A DNA stretch of 64,000 nucleotides from Arthrobacter sp. SDTb3-6 (GTDB lineage: Bacteria > Actinomycetota > Actinomycetes > Actinomycetales > Micrococcaceae). Every line of letters starts with the position of its first letter. Within the stretch, counting starts at the first letter, position 1. Shown here piece after piece: positions 24,829 through 33,483 of the stretch. The position numbers were made by a program, and so were the translations under genes. The stretch covers positions 103,666-167,665 of the forward strand of contig NZ_JAAMFN010000005.1 in the NCBI RefSeq assembly GCF_013376095.1, written 5' to 3'. A model generated the notes under the pieces. The model was given only the letters and a program-made list of their open reading frames with translations. It searched no databases and had not been told where the DNA came from.

Positions 24829-26966
24829 GCGCCCGGGACTTCACGCAACTCACGGAACTGTTCCCCGACGAGGTGGTCACCCACTCCTACGTCCAGGACA
24901 TCGCGCTGCCCGGCGTGGGAGGGGCCCCCGGCGCCGGCACGCTGGCCCTCATCACCCTGGACAACGGCCTGGACCACCGCCGGCCCACCACGCTCGGGCC
25001 CAACACGCTCGTGGAGCTGGGCACCGTGCTGGAGGCCCAGCGGGACCGCGCCGCCCGCGGGGAAATAACGGGCGTCGCCGTCACGGGCAAGCCGTTCTTC
25101 CTGGCCGCCGGCGCGGACCTCTCCGCCGTCAAGGGCCTCAAGGACAGGGACGCCGGCCGCCTCATGGCCCGGCTGGGCCACGACGTCTATTCCACGCTGA
25201 ACAACCTGGGCGTGCCCAGCTTTGTGTTCATCAACGGCATGGCCCTGGGCGGCGGCCTGGAACTCGCGCTGAACGCCACCTACCGCACGGTGTCCTCCGG
25301 CGCCGGCGCCCTGGGCCTGCCCGAGGCGTTCCTGGGCCTGGTGCCCGGCTGGGGCGGCGTGTACCTGCTTCCCCGCCTGATCGGCCCCGCCAATGCGGTG
25401 AAGGTCATGATCGAGAACCCCCTCGCCAACAACCGCACCGTCAGCGGACCGGCAGCGTTCCGGCTCGGCCTCGCCGATGCCCTCTTTGAACCGGCCGACT
25501 TCGTGGAGCAGTCGGTGGACTGGGCCGCCCGCGTCCTGGCCGGCGCGGAGGCGGTCAGCCGGCCCAACGCCGTCGCCGCACCGCTCAGCGCGGAGGACAG
25601 CGCGGCCTGGGATGCCGCCGTCGCCCATGCCCGGGAGGTGGTGGAGGCACGGACCTCCAACGCCGCACCGGCCCCGGCCCGCGTCATCGAACTGCTCGAG
25701 AAGGGCAAGCACTTCACCAAGGCCGAATCCTTCGCCGCGGAGGACGACGCCCTGGCGGAGCTGATCACCACGCCCCAGTTCAGGGACACCGTCTACGCGT
25801 TCCTGGACCTGGTGCAAAAACGCGGCAAGCGGCCCGCCGGAGCCCCCGACGCCACGCTGGCACGGCCCGTCACCAAGGTGGGCGTGGTGGGCGCGGGCCT
25901 CATGGCCGGCCAGTTCGCCCTGCTCTTTGCCCGCCAGCTCAAGGTCCCGGTGGTCCTGACGGACATCGACCGGGAGCGCGTGGACCGCGGCGTGGCCCAC
26001 GTCCACGGCGAGGTGGACAAGCTGCTCGCCAAGGGCAGGATCAGCCCGGACGCCGCCAACCGCACCAAGGCACTGGTCACCGGGTCCGTGTCCAAGGATG
26101 CCTTCGCCGACGCCGACTTTGTGATCGAGGCCGTGTTTGAAGAGCTGGACATCAAAAAGCAGGTCTTCGCCGAGGTGGAGGCCGTGGTCTCCCCGGAGTG
26201 CATCCTGGCCACGAATACCTCCTCGCTGTCCGTGACCGCCATGGCCGCGGATTTGAAGCACCCCGAACGGCTGGTGGGCTTCCACTTCTTCAACCCCGTG
26301 GCGCTCATGCCGCTGCTGGAGATTGTGCGCGCCCCCAAGACCGACGACGCCGTCCTCGCCACCGCGTTCGCCACCGCCAAGGCGCTGCGCAAGACGGCCG
26401 TGCTGGTCAAGGACGCACCCGCGTTTGTGGTCAACCGGGTCCTGCTGCGGCTCATGGGCGAGGTCTCCAGGGCCTTTGACGAAGGCACCGAGGCCCACAC
26501 CGCCGACACCGCGCTGCGCCCGATGGGCCTTCCCATGACACCGTTCACGCTGCTCGCCATGGTGGGGCTGCCGGTGGCCCAGCACGTGACCGAATCCATG
26601 CACGCCGCGTTTGGCGACCGCATTGCCGTCTCGGCCAACCTGCAGGCTTTGATCGACGCCGGCAAAAAGGGGCTGTGGGAGACGGCCGCGGACGGCTCGC
26701 GGTCCGTCCCGGCCGACACCCTCGCGCTGCTCACGTTCGGCAACACGCCCTCCACCGGGGAGGAGGTGCTGCGCAGGACCCAGGACGCGCTGGCGGAGGA
26801 GATCGGGCTCATGCTCGCCGAAGGCGTCGTGGCCGGGCCGGAGGACATCGACCTGTGCATGGTCCTCGGCGCCGGCTGGCCCATGCACCTGGGCGGCATC
26901 ACCCCGTACCTGGACCGGACCGGCGCCTCCCAACGCGTCAACGGCCGGCCCTTCCACGCCGCCTGA
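24825..26966 (+). CDS. fadB: Multifunctional fatty-acid oxidation protein FadB
   Basis: A 713-residue protein. Residues 1-300 are an enoyl-CoA hydratase domain (GKPFFLAAGADLSAVKG; GLPEAFLGLVPGWGG). Residues about 350-530 are the NAD-binding part of 3-hydroxyacyl-CoA dehydrogenase (VGVVGAGLMAGQFALLFA, VGFHFFNPVALMPLLEIV), followed by the C-terminal dehydrogenase domains. It converts enoyl-CoA to 3-ketoacyl-CoA for the thiolase encoded just upstream. The shared ATGA implies coupled translation. Confidence 0.95.
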   Translation: MSARDFTQLTELFPDEVVTHSYVQDIALPGVGGAPGAGTLALITLDNGLDHRRPTTLGPNTLVELGTVLEAQRDRAARGEITGVAVTGKPFFLAAGADLSAVKGLKDRDAGRLMARLGHDVYSTLNNLGVPSFVFINGMALGGGLELALNATYRTVSSGAGALGLPEAFLGLVPGWGGVYLLPRLIGPANAVKVMIENPLANNRTVSGPAAFRLGLADALFEPADFVEQSVDWAARVLAGAEAVSRPNAVAAPLSAEDSAAWDAAVAHAREVVEARTSNAAPAPARVIELLEKGKHFTKAESFAAEDDALAELITTPQFRDTVYAFLDLVQKRGKRPAGAPDATLARPVTKVGVVGAGLMAGQFALLFARQLKVPVVLTDIDRERVDRGVAHVHGEVDKLLAKGRISPDAANRTKALVTGSVSKDAFADADFVIEAVFEELDIKKQVFAEVEAVVSPECILATNTSSLSVTAMAADLKHPERLVGFHFFNPVALMPLLEIVRAPKTDDAVLATAFATAKALRKTAVLVKDAPAFVVNRVLLRLMGEVSRAFDEGTEAHTADTALRPMGLPMTPFTLLAMVGLPVAQHVTESMHAAFGDRIAVSANLQALIDAGKKGLWETAADGSRSVPADTLALLTFGNTPSTGEEVLRRTQDALAEEIGLMLAEGVVAGPEDIDLCMVLGAGWPMHLGGITPYLDRTGASQRVNGRPFHAA

Positions 26967-26994
26967 ACCACCCCGGCACCCAACACCGCCAGCA

Positions 26995-27032
26995 CGACGC
27001 CGGCCGCGCACCCGAATGCGCGGCCGGCGTCG
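26995..27032 (+). terminator. Terminator-like hairpin after fadB
   Basis: A 16-bp perfect inverted repeat, CGACGCCGGCCGCGCA (26995-27010) and TGCGCGGCCGGCGTCG (27017-27032), with a 6-base loop. No T-run follows, so it may be a Rho-type or structural hairpin rather than a simple intrinsic terminator. Confidence 0.65.
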
Positions 27033-27106
27033 GGCGCGGGGCCGCACCCAGCCTGCTGGCAGGCCCCGTGGGGGAAACGCCCGGGCCGGGCTGGGACAAT
27101 GGGTCC

Positions 27107-27613
27107 ATGACCTTTCAGACCCTCCCCGTGGAAACCGCACCTGCCGAACCCGCACCCGTTGCGGGTTCGCCCGTTTCACCGACCCGCCGCAACGTCCTGC
27201 GCGCCACGACGGCCGTCACCGGCGGGGCCTGTGCCCTGGCCCTGGCTGGGTGCGTGCCCGCCGCACCGTCCGGCCCGTCCGCGGGCAAGGTGCCGCTGCC
27301 CATCCCCAAGACGGGCAAGCCGGTGCGCGTGGGCCAGCTTTCGCAACTCGCCGTCGGCACTACGGCCGCGGGGACGGCCAACGGCGTCAACGTGGTCCTT
27401 TTCCGGCCTGACGCCACCACGGTGCTGGCCTACAGCGACGTCTGCACGCATGCCGGCTGCGCCGTGGCACCGGACGGCACGGACTTCAAGTGCCCCTGCC
27501 ACAGCTCCGTGTTCAACGGCGCCGACGGCACGGTGGTTTCCGGCCCGGCCAAGGCACCGCTGCCCCGTTACGCGGCCGCGATCGATGGCGACTGGGTGAC
27601 CGTCAGCGTCTGA
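27107..27613 (+). CDS. Tat-exported Rieske [2Fe-2S] lipoprotein
   Basis: A 168-residue protein. The N terminus has a twin-arginine-like signal (SPTRRNVLRATTAV), then a hydrophobic stretch ending in the lipobox LAGC near residue 47. The Rieske cluster site is CTHAGC near residue 112 and CPCHSS near residue 128, giving two Cys and two His ligands, with a GPA-K-P-L-P-R-Y segment typical of small Rieske proteins. It is probably a membrane-tethered electron carrier outside the cytoplasm; the partner is unknown. No other respiratory gene adjoins it. Confidence 0.9.
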   Translation: MTFQTLPVETAPAEPAPVAGSPVSPTRRNVLRATTAVTGGACALALAGCVPAAPSGPSAGKVPLPIPKTGKPVRVGQLSQLAVGTTAAGTANGVNVVLFRPDATTVLAYSDVCTHAGCAVAPDGTDFKCPCHSSVFNGADGTVVSGPAKAPLPRYAAAIDGDWVTVSV

Positions 27614-27716
27614 CGGCACACCCGCACCCGATTCCTGCCCAATCCCACAGTCATCGCGTAGGCTGGCATCAAAGCCCCTGTGAGGGCGGACACAGAGACC
27701 TTGTCAATGGAATCGG

Positions 27717-30700
27717 GTGCGAATGGTGCATTTATCAGTCGTTGGAACTACCGACCTTGTCCGGGGAACAGTGCTTGTTCCCAACTCGAAATACCACGCC
27801 CACCGCGCGCTGATCCTCGCGTCCCTGGCTCCCGGCACCAGCCGGATCCAGGGCCTGAGCGACGCCCGCCACGTGCAGTACACCGTCTCCGCCCTGCGCT
27901 CCCTGGGCACGCGCATCGAGGTGGAGGGGGACACCTTCATCGTCCACGGCGGGCCGTACCGTGCCCGGACCGGGACGGTCTCGGCCGGCAGCTCCGGCAC
28001 CACCCTGTACTTCCTGGCCGGCCTGGCGGCCCTGGCCGACCGCGACGTGACGGTCACGGGCCAAAAATACTTTGCCCACCGGCCCGTCGGCCCTCTCCTG
28101 GCCGGGCTGCGCCAGATGGGCGTGGAGGCCCATTCGCCCACGGACTGCCCCCCGCTGCACATCAAGGCCCGCCGGCCCACCGGCGGCGTGGTGCACATTG
28201 CCGGCACGCTTTCCCAGTGGGTTTCGGGGCTGGTCCTGGCCGCCCCGTTCGCCGTCGACGAGACCACGGTGGTGGTGGACGGGCCCCTGAACGAGCGCAC
28301 CTATGTGGAGCTGACCGTGCGCATGATGCGCCAGTTCGGCCTGCAGGTGGACGTCGCCCCCGACTGGCAGCGCTTCCGCATCCCGCCCAACCAGCAGGCC
28401 CGCCCCGTGGACCTGGTCCTGCCTCCGGACATCGGCTCCGCCGCCTTCGGTTTGGCCGTGGCGGGCCTGCACCCTGCCGACATCCTGCTCAAGGGCCTGC
28501 GCCAGACCAGCTCCTCCGGCACCGACCACCCCGAATCCGAGCTCCTGGACATCGTCTCCGCCATGGGCCTGCCCATGGCCTACGACGCGGCGGAGGACTG
28601 TGTGCGGGTGCGCCACAACGGCGTGCGGCTCAAGCCCGTGGAGGTGGACTGCCGCACCGTGCCGGACATGCTGCCCATCCTGTCGGTGATGGCCGCCCTG
28701 GCCGACGGTGAAAGCGTGTTCCACCATGTGGAGCATGTGCGCCTGAAGGAATCCGACCGGGTGGTGGCCATGCTGCAGCTGAACTCCATGGGCGCGGACC
28801 TCACCTTTGACGGCACCGACCTGCGGGTGCGCGGGGTGCCGCGGCTGGCCAGCGCCCACCTGTCCTCCTTCAACGACCACCGGGTGCTGATGTCCCTGGC
28901 CATTGCCGCCACCGCAGCGGAGGGCCGCTCCCTCCTGACCTACCCGAACGCCTACCGGATCTCCTACCCCATGTTCCTCGATGCCATGCAGACCCTGGGG
29001 CTGGACATGGAGGTGGAACCGGGGCCGGCGCGCGAAAGCCGCACCGCCGCCCTGGCCGAGCAGGCCGCCGTCAGCGACTCGCTGGCCCGGGCCGAAGATG
29101 CCGGAACGCTCACGGCCTCCGACTGGATCCGCAAGTGGGCCGCGGAGAAGCCGCACGCGCTGGCCGTGGTCGACGCCCGCTGGGACACGACCCCGCACCT
29201 GAGCTGGCAGGCCCTGGACGACGACGTCGACCGTGCCGCAGCCGTGTTCCTCTCCCTCGGCGTGGGGCACGGGGAACGGATTGCCGTCCAGCTGCCCAAC
29301 TGGCGCCAGTTTGTGGTCATTGCCGCCGCCGCCATGCGGATTGGCGCCGTGGTCTGCCCCATCATGCCGATCTTCCGCCAACGCGAAATGGCGTACGCCC
29401 TGCGCCAGTCCCAGGCCAGGGTCCTGATCGTGGCCGACAACTTCCGCGGGCGCCAGCACTCGGATGAAACCGCCGCCCTCCTGGACGAGGTGGCCGCCGG
29501 GCGCGATCCGGCCCTGGAGGGGATCAGGGTCGAGCACGTGTTCGTCGTCCACGGCACCCCGGGCACGGCACGGCAAATGCCGCCCGGCACCGACGGCCCC
29601 GGCCCGGTGCAGTGGCGGGCCTGGCACCAGGCCCGGGCCTCCGTGGCCGTGGACCGGGCGGCCATCGACGCCCGGGCGCCCGGGCCCGACGACGACGCCC
29701 AGCTGCTGCTGACCTCCGGCACCTCCGGACCGCCCAAGGGCGTGCTCCACACCCACCGCAGGCTCTCCCGTGCTGCCGCGCTGCAGGCGGCACAGCTGGG
29801 GCTGGACGGTTCCGACACCGTGTTCATCCCCTCGCCGCTGGCCCACCAGACGGGATTCCTGTACGGGATGTGGCTGGGCTTTGTGCTCGGCGCCCCGCAA
29901 ATTGTCCAAAGCGTGTGGGATCCGGAACGGGCCCTGGCCGTCCTGCGCGACTGGGAGGGCAGCTTCGTCCAGGCGGCCACCCCGTTCCTGACCGACCTGG
30001 TGCGGGCGGTGGAAGAGGGGGCGCCCGCCCCCGCCCGGCTCCACACCTTCGTGGTGACCGGTGCCGCGGTCCCCCGTGCGCTCGCAGAGCGCGCCACCCG
30101 GGTCCTCGGTGCGGCGGTCTGCGGCGCGTTCGGCACCACCGAGACGGGCCTGGCCACGCTGTCGGCCCCCTACGATCCGCCGGCCAAGGCGTGGGGCACC
30201 GACGGCCGGGCCCTGCCCGGCGTGCGGCTGCGCATCATCGACGACGACGGCCGCCCGCTGCCTCCCGGGGCCGACGGCAACCTGGAAATCTTTGGCAACA
30301 CCGTTTTTGACGGGTACCTGAACCGGCCCGAGCTGGCCGCCGAAACGTTCACCGCGGACCACTGGTACCGCACCGGCGACGTCGCCACCCTGGACGACGA
30401 CGGCTACCTGCGCATCACCGGGCGCGTCAAGGATGTCATCAACCGCGGCGGGGAAAAGCTGCCGGTCTACGAGATCGAGCAGTTGCTGCACACCCACCCG
30501 GCCATCGGGGAGGCCGCCATCGTGGCGATGCCCGACCCCCGGCTGGGCGAGCGCGCCTGCCTCTTTGCCACGCTGGTCCCCGGCGCGGACCTTGACTTCG
30601 CCGGGATGCAGGAGTTCCTGGACGCCCACGGCGTCAGCAAGCACTACTGGCCCGAACGGCTGGAGATCGTGGACGCCATCCCGCGCAACGTTGTGGGCAA

Positions 30701-30815
30701 GGTGCAAAAATTCATGCTGCGCGAACGTGCCGCCCGGCTCGTGCCCCACACGCCGTCCGGCGGGGCAGCGGCGCACGATGGAGAAGGACGAGGAAAGGAC
30801 AGCAATGAGCGTTGA
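27717..30815 (+). CDS. Fusion of EPSP-synthase-like domain and acyl-CoA ligase
   Basis: A 1032-residue two-enzyme fusion. Residues 1-430 are an EPSP-synthase (AroA) fold: VPNSKYHAHRALIL, HRPVGPLLAGL, a Pro-Asp in TVPDML, LKESDR near 343 and NDHR near 384. Residues about 465-1015 are an ANL-family ligase: LTSGTSGPPKGV near 665, GAFGTTETG, YRTGDVATL, GRVKDVINRGGEK and the C-terminal Lys in VGKVQKFM near 993. The AroA part lacks several usual residues, so it is unlikely to be the housekeeping enzyme. To my recollection the same fusion occurs as PlmJK in phoslactomycin clusters, where with partner enzymes it makes cyclohexane-carboxyl-CoA from shikimate. GTG 27717 or ATG 27723 could start it. It overlaps the acyl-CoA dehydrogenase gene by 11 bases. 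Confidence 0.9.
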   Translation: MRMVHLSVVGTTDLVRGTVLVPNSKYHAHRALILASLAPGTSRIQGLSDARHVQYTVSALRSLGTRIEVEGDTFIVHGGPYRARTGTVSAGSSGTTLYFLAGLAALADRDVTVTGQKYFAHRPVGPLLAGLRQMGVEAHSPTDCPPLHIKARRPTGGVVHIAGTLSQWVSGLVLAAPFAVDETTVVVDGPLNERTYVELTVRMMRQFGLQVDVAPDWQRFRIPPNQQARPVDLVLPPDIGSAAFGLAVAGLHPADILLKGLRQTSSSGTDHPESELLDIVSAMGLPMAYDAAEDCVRVRHNGVRLKPVEVDCRTVPDMLPILSVMAALADGESVFHHVEHVRLKESDRVVAMLQLNSMGADLTFDGTDLRVRGVPRLASAHLSSFNDHRVLMSLAIAATAAEGRSLLTYPNAYRISYPMFLDAMQTLGLDMEVEPGPARESRTAALAEQAAVSDSLARAEDAGTLTASDWIRKWAAEKPHALAVVDARWDTTPHLSWQALDDDVDRAAAVFLSLGVGHGERIAVQLPNWRQFVVIAAAAMRIGAVVCPIMPIFRQREMAYALRQSQARVLIVADNFRGRQHSDETAALLDEVAAGRDPALEGIRVEHVFVVHGTPGTARQMPPGTDGPGPVQWRAWHQARASVAVDRAAIDARAPGPDDDAQLLLTSGTSGPPKGVLHTHRRLSRAAALQAAQLGLDGSDTVFIPSPLAHQTGFLYGMWLGFVLGAPQIVQSVWDPERALAVLRDWEGSFVQAATPFLTDLVRAVEEGAPAPARLHTFVVTGAAVPRALAERATRVLGAAVCGAFGTTETGLATLSAPYDPPAKAWGTDGRALPGVRLRIIDDDGRPLPPGADGNLEIFGNTVFDGYLNRPELAAETFTADHWYRTGDVATLDDDGYLRITGRVKDVINRGGEKLPVYEIEQLLHTHPAIGEAAIVAMPDPRLGERACLFATLVPGADLDFAGMQEFLDAHGVSKHYWPERLEIVDAIPRNVVGKVQKFMLRERAARLVPHTPSGGAAAHDGEGRGKDSNER

Positions 30816-32010
30816 CCAGTTGGAGGGCCTGGACGGACGGGGCACCGCCGTCGACCCCGCACGCTACGCCCAGCTGCTCGCACAGGTGACGGCCTGGGTG
30901 GAGGGGCCCGGGGAGAAATGGGCCGGCGTGATCGAGTCCACCGGCACCGTGCCGGCAACACTGCGCACGGAGCTGCGGGAACGCGGCTTCCTGGGGCTGG
31001 CAGCCCCCCGCGAACTGGGCGGGGCGGGGCTTTCCTTCACACAGTGGATGGGGCTGATGGAGGTGTTTTCACGCTCGCACGCCTCGATCCGGATGATTGT
31101 CCACGTGGTCAACGGCACGTGGCGCTCCATGAACCCGCACGCCACGGAGGAACAGCGGCGGCGCTTCGTGGTGCCGTCGGTGGCAGGTGACATCACGGTG
31201 GCGTTCACGCTCACCGAGCCGGGCAACGGCACCGGCGCGGACATCACCTCCACCGTGCGCCGGGAGGGGGACACCTACCTGCTCAACGGCGCCAAGCACC
31301 TGATCACCTTCGGGGTGGACTGCGACTACTGGCTGCTGTTCGCCCGGCTGGAAGGCAGCAGCGGCAAGGACGGGACCGTGGGGCTGCTGGTGCCGCGGGA
31401 CTCCCCCGGCGCCGTCGTGGAGGACACCTCGAACACGATGGGCGTGCGCGGCACCGACCACGCCCGGCTGTCCTTCCATGACACACCCGTGCCCGTGGCC
31501 AACCGGCTGGGGCGCGAAGGCGACGGGCTGGCCATTGCGCTGGGCGGCTTCCTGACCCCGAGCCGCATTTCCGTGGCCATGAGCTGCGTGGGGCTCGCCG
31601 AGCGTGCACAGGAACTGGCCGTGGCGTATGCCCGGCGCCGCGTCACGTTCGGCAAGCCCATAGCCTCCCGGCAGGCCATAGCCTTCATGCTGGCCGAAAA
31701 CGCGGCCGACATCCAGGCCGCCAGGGCGCTGGTCATGCACGCCGCAGCCCAGTGGGAAGCCGGCGCCGGCGACGCCCCGGCCCTGTCCTCGATGGCCAAG
31801 CTGACCGCGGTGGACATGCTCACCCGCGTCACGGACAAGGCCCTGCAGGTGCACGGCGGGCTCGGCTATTGGAAGTCCGAGCCCATTGAACGGGTCTACC
31901 GGGATGCGCGGGCGCAGCGCTTCGAGGAAGGCACCAACGAGATCCAGAAGACGGTCATTGCGAAGGACCTCCTTGACCGGGCGGCAGCAAGGGAAGAGGT
32001 TGGTTCATGA
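30805..32010 (+). CDS. Acyl-CoA dehydrogenase of the fusion cassette
   Basis: A 401-residue flavin acyl-CoA dehydrogenase. The FAD-binding FTLTEPGNGTGAD segment near residue 140 and ARRRVTFGKPIASRQAI near residue 280 are family signatures, with EEGTNEIQ near residue 374 at the C-terminal site. AAGGAC lies before ATG 30805, inside the end of the fusion gene. It is coupled to the SDR gene by an ATGA junction. In the cyclohexane-carboxyl-CoA pathway an enzyme of this family acts on ring-CoA intermediates; that role is inferred here from neighbours. Confidence 0.92.
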   Translation: MSVDQLEGLDGRGTAVDPARYAQLLAQVTAWVEGPGEKWAGVIESTGTVPATLRTELRERGFLGLAAPRELGGAGLSFTQWMGLMEVFSRSHASIRMIVHVVNGTWRSMNPHATEEQRRRFVVPSVAGDITVAFTLTEPGNGTGADITSTVRREGDTYLLNGAKHLITFGVDCDYWLLFARLEGSSGKDGTVGLLVPRDSPGAVVEDTSNTMGVRGTDHARLSFHDTPVPVANRLGREGDGLAIALGGFLTPSRISVAMSCVGLAERAQELAVAYARRRVTFGKPIASRQAIAFMLAENAADIQAARALVMHAAAQWEAGAGDAPALSSMAKLTAVDMLTRVTDKALQVHGGLGYWKSEPIERVYRDARAQRFEEGTNEIQKTVIAKDLLDRAAAREEVGS

Positions 32011-32828
32011 ACGGAAAATACGACGGCAAGATTGCCGTGATCACCGGCTCCTCACGCGGGATCGGCCGACACCTGGCGCTGACGCTCGCCGCGGAGGGGG
32101 CGGCCGTCGTCGTCAACTACCGCCAGAACGCCGACCTGGCCGACGACGTCGTGGCCGAGGCCAGGCGCCTGGGCGGCCGGGCCATCTCGGTCAAGGCCGA
32201 CGTTGAGGACCCGCAGGGCATCGCGGAGCTGTTCACCGCCGTGGCGGCCGAATACGGCCGGCTGGACTTCTTTGTCAACAACGCCGCCGCCGCGGCCTTC
32301 AAGAAGATCGTGGACCTGAAGCTCCACCACCTGGACCGCTCCTACGCCATGAACCTGCGCCCCTTTGTGCTGGGTGCCCAGGAAGCCGTGAAACTCATGG
32401 ACAACGGCGGGCGGATCGTGGCCATCACCAGCTACGGCAGCACGCACGGCTTCGCCAGCTACGCCGCGCTGGGCCCGTACAAGGCGGCGGTGGAGTCCTT
32501 CATCCGGTACATGGCGGTGGAGTTTGCCGGCTACGGCATCAACGTCAACGGCGTCAACGGCGGACTCATCCAGTCCGACTCCCTGGACTTCTTTTACGGC
32601 ATGCCCGGCATGGCACCCATGGAGCGGGTGCTGGAGACCATTCCGCTGGGCCGGCCGGGCACGGTTGCGGACATGGCCAATGCCGTGGAGTTCCTGCTCT
32701 CCGACAAGTCCGCGTACATGACCGGGCAGACCCTGGTGGTCGACGGCGGGATGACGGTGGCGGCTGCGCCCTACTACCACCAGGTCACGGAGCCGTTCAC
32801 GCTGCCGAAGCGGCCCACGCGCGGATAG
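32007..32828 (+). CDS. SDR with enoyl-reductase Y-X6-K motif
   Basis: A 273-residue short-chain dehydrogenase. The nucleotide loop is GSSRGIG near residue 12, and NNAAAAA lies near residue 91. The catalytic pair is Tyr152 and Lys159 in YAALGPYK, a Y-X6-K spacing as in FabI/FabL enoyl reductases, rather than the Y-X3-K of classical SDRs. The following YMAVEFAGYGINVNGVNGG and QSDSLDFF also recall FabL. It probably reduces an enoyl-CoA; the ChcA-type 1-cyclohexenylcarbonyl-CoA reductase is the best match in role. It is the third gene of the cassette, translationally coupled to the acyl-CoA dehydrogenase. Confidence 0.88.
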   Translation: MNGKYDGKIAVITGSSRGIGRHLALTLAAEGAAVVVNYRQNADLADDVVAEARRLGGRAISVKADVEDPQGIAELFTAVAAEYGRLDFFVNNAAAAAFKKIVDLKLHHLDRSYAMNLRPFVLGAQEAVKLMDNGGRIVAITSYGSTHGFASYAALGPYKAAVESFIRYMAVEFAGYGINVNGVNGGLIQSDSLDFFYGMPGMAPMERVLETIPLGRPGTVADMANAVEFLLSDKSAYMTGQTLVVDGGMTVAAAPYYHQVTEPFTLPKRPTRG

Positions 32829-32867
32829 CGGTGGGCCGGGGCGCCGGGCTCCCGTACGCTGGAAGGC

Positions 32868-33401
32868 ATGAGCGATGTGCTGGCAGGTTCCGTTTCCATC
32901 CGCCCCCTGGCGGTGTCGCACGCCGCCGCGCTGGCACGGGCCTACACCCGCAACCGGGCCTACCTGCACCCGTGGGAGCCCCGCCGGCCTGACGCCTTTT
33001 ACACGGCGGAGGGCCAGCGGGAGCGCCTGGCCGCCTCGATGGCCGGGCAGGCTGCCGGGCTGAACTTTTTCTGGGCCCTGTTCGACGGCGCCGAGGTGGT
33101 GGGGTGCATTTCCCTCACCGACATTGTCCACGGCGCGTTCCAGAACGGGCATGTGGGCTATTGGATTGCCCAGGATTTCCAGGGGCGCGGCCTGGCGACG
33201 GCCGCCGTGGGGTTTGTCGTTGGCTTTGCCACCCGCCTGGGGCTGCACCGGCTGCAGGCCGGGACGCTGGTGCACAATGCCGGCTCGCAAAAGGTCCTGG
33301 CGCGCAACGGCTTCGAGGAAATTGGGCTGGCGCCACAGTACATAATGATCGACGGCTCCTGGCAGGACCACACCTTGTTCCAGAAGCTGCTGCACGACTG
33401 A
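32868..33401 (+). CDS. GNAT acetyltransferase, RimJ/RimL type
   Basis: A 177-residue GNAT. The start ISIRPL-like IRPLAVSHAAAL, the acetyl-CoA-binding segment QGRGLATAAVGFVV near residue 105 and the closing HNAGSQKVLARNGFEEIG fit the RimJ/RimL group, which acetylates N termini or small amines. It follows the SDR gene by 39 bases. It may be co-transcribed with the cassette but has no clear role in it. Confidence 0.85.
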   Translation: MSDVLAGSVSIRPLAVSHAAALARAYTRNRAYLHPWEPRRPDAFYTAEGQRERLAASMAGQAAGLNFFWALFDGAEVVGCISLTDIVHGAFQNGHVGYWIAQDFQGRGLATAAVGFVVGFATRLGLHRLQAGTLVHNAGSQKVLARNGFEEIGLAPQYIMIDGSWQDHTLFQKLLHD

Positions 33402-33483
33402 GCCGTGGCCTCGACAGCCGGCACCGCCACGCACTAGGATGTGAACCCTGCCCGCTCCCCACTCCTGTTGTCGAAGGCCCGCC

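Noticed and set aside
27717..29010. Housekeeping aroA
   Set aside because: Fusion to a CoA ligase, missing catalytic contacts and cassette context argue against normal EPSP synthase; the true aroA should be elsewhere.
27735..30845. Open frame of about 1036 codons antisense to the AroA-ligase fusion
   Set aside because: High third-position GC in the real gene leaves the opposite strand free of stops. The translation lacks domains and is low-complexity.
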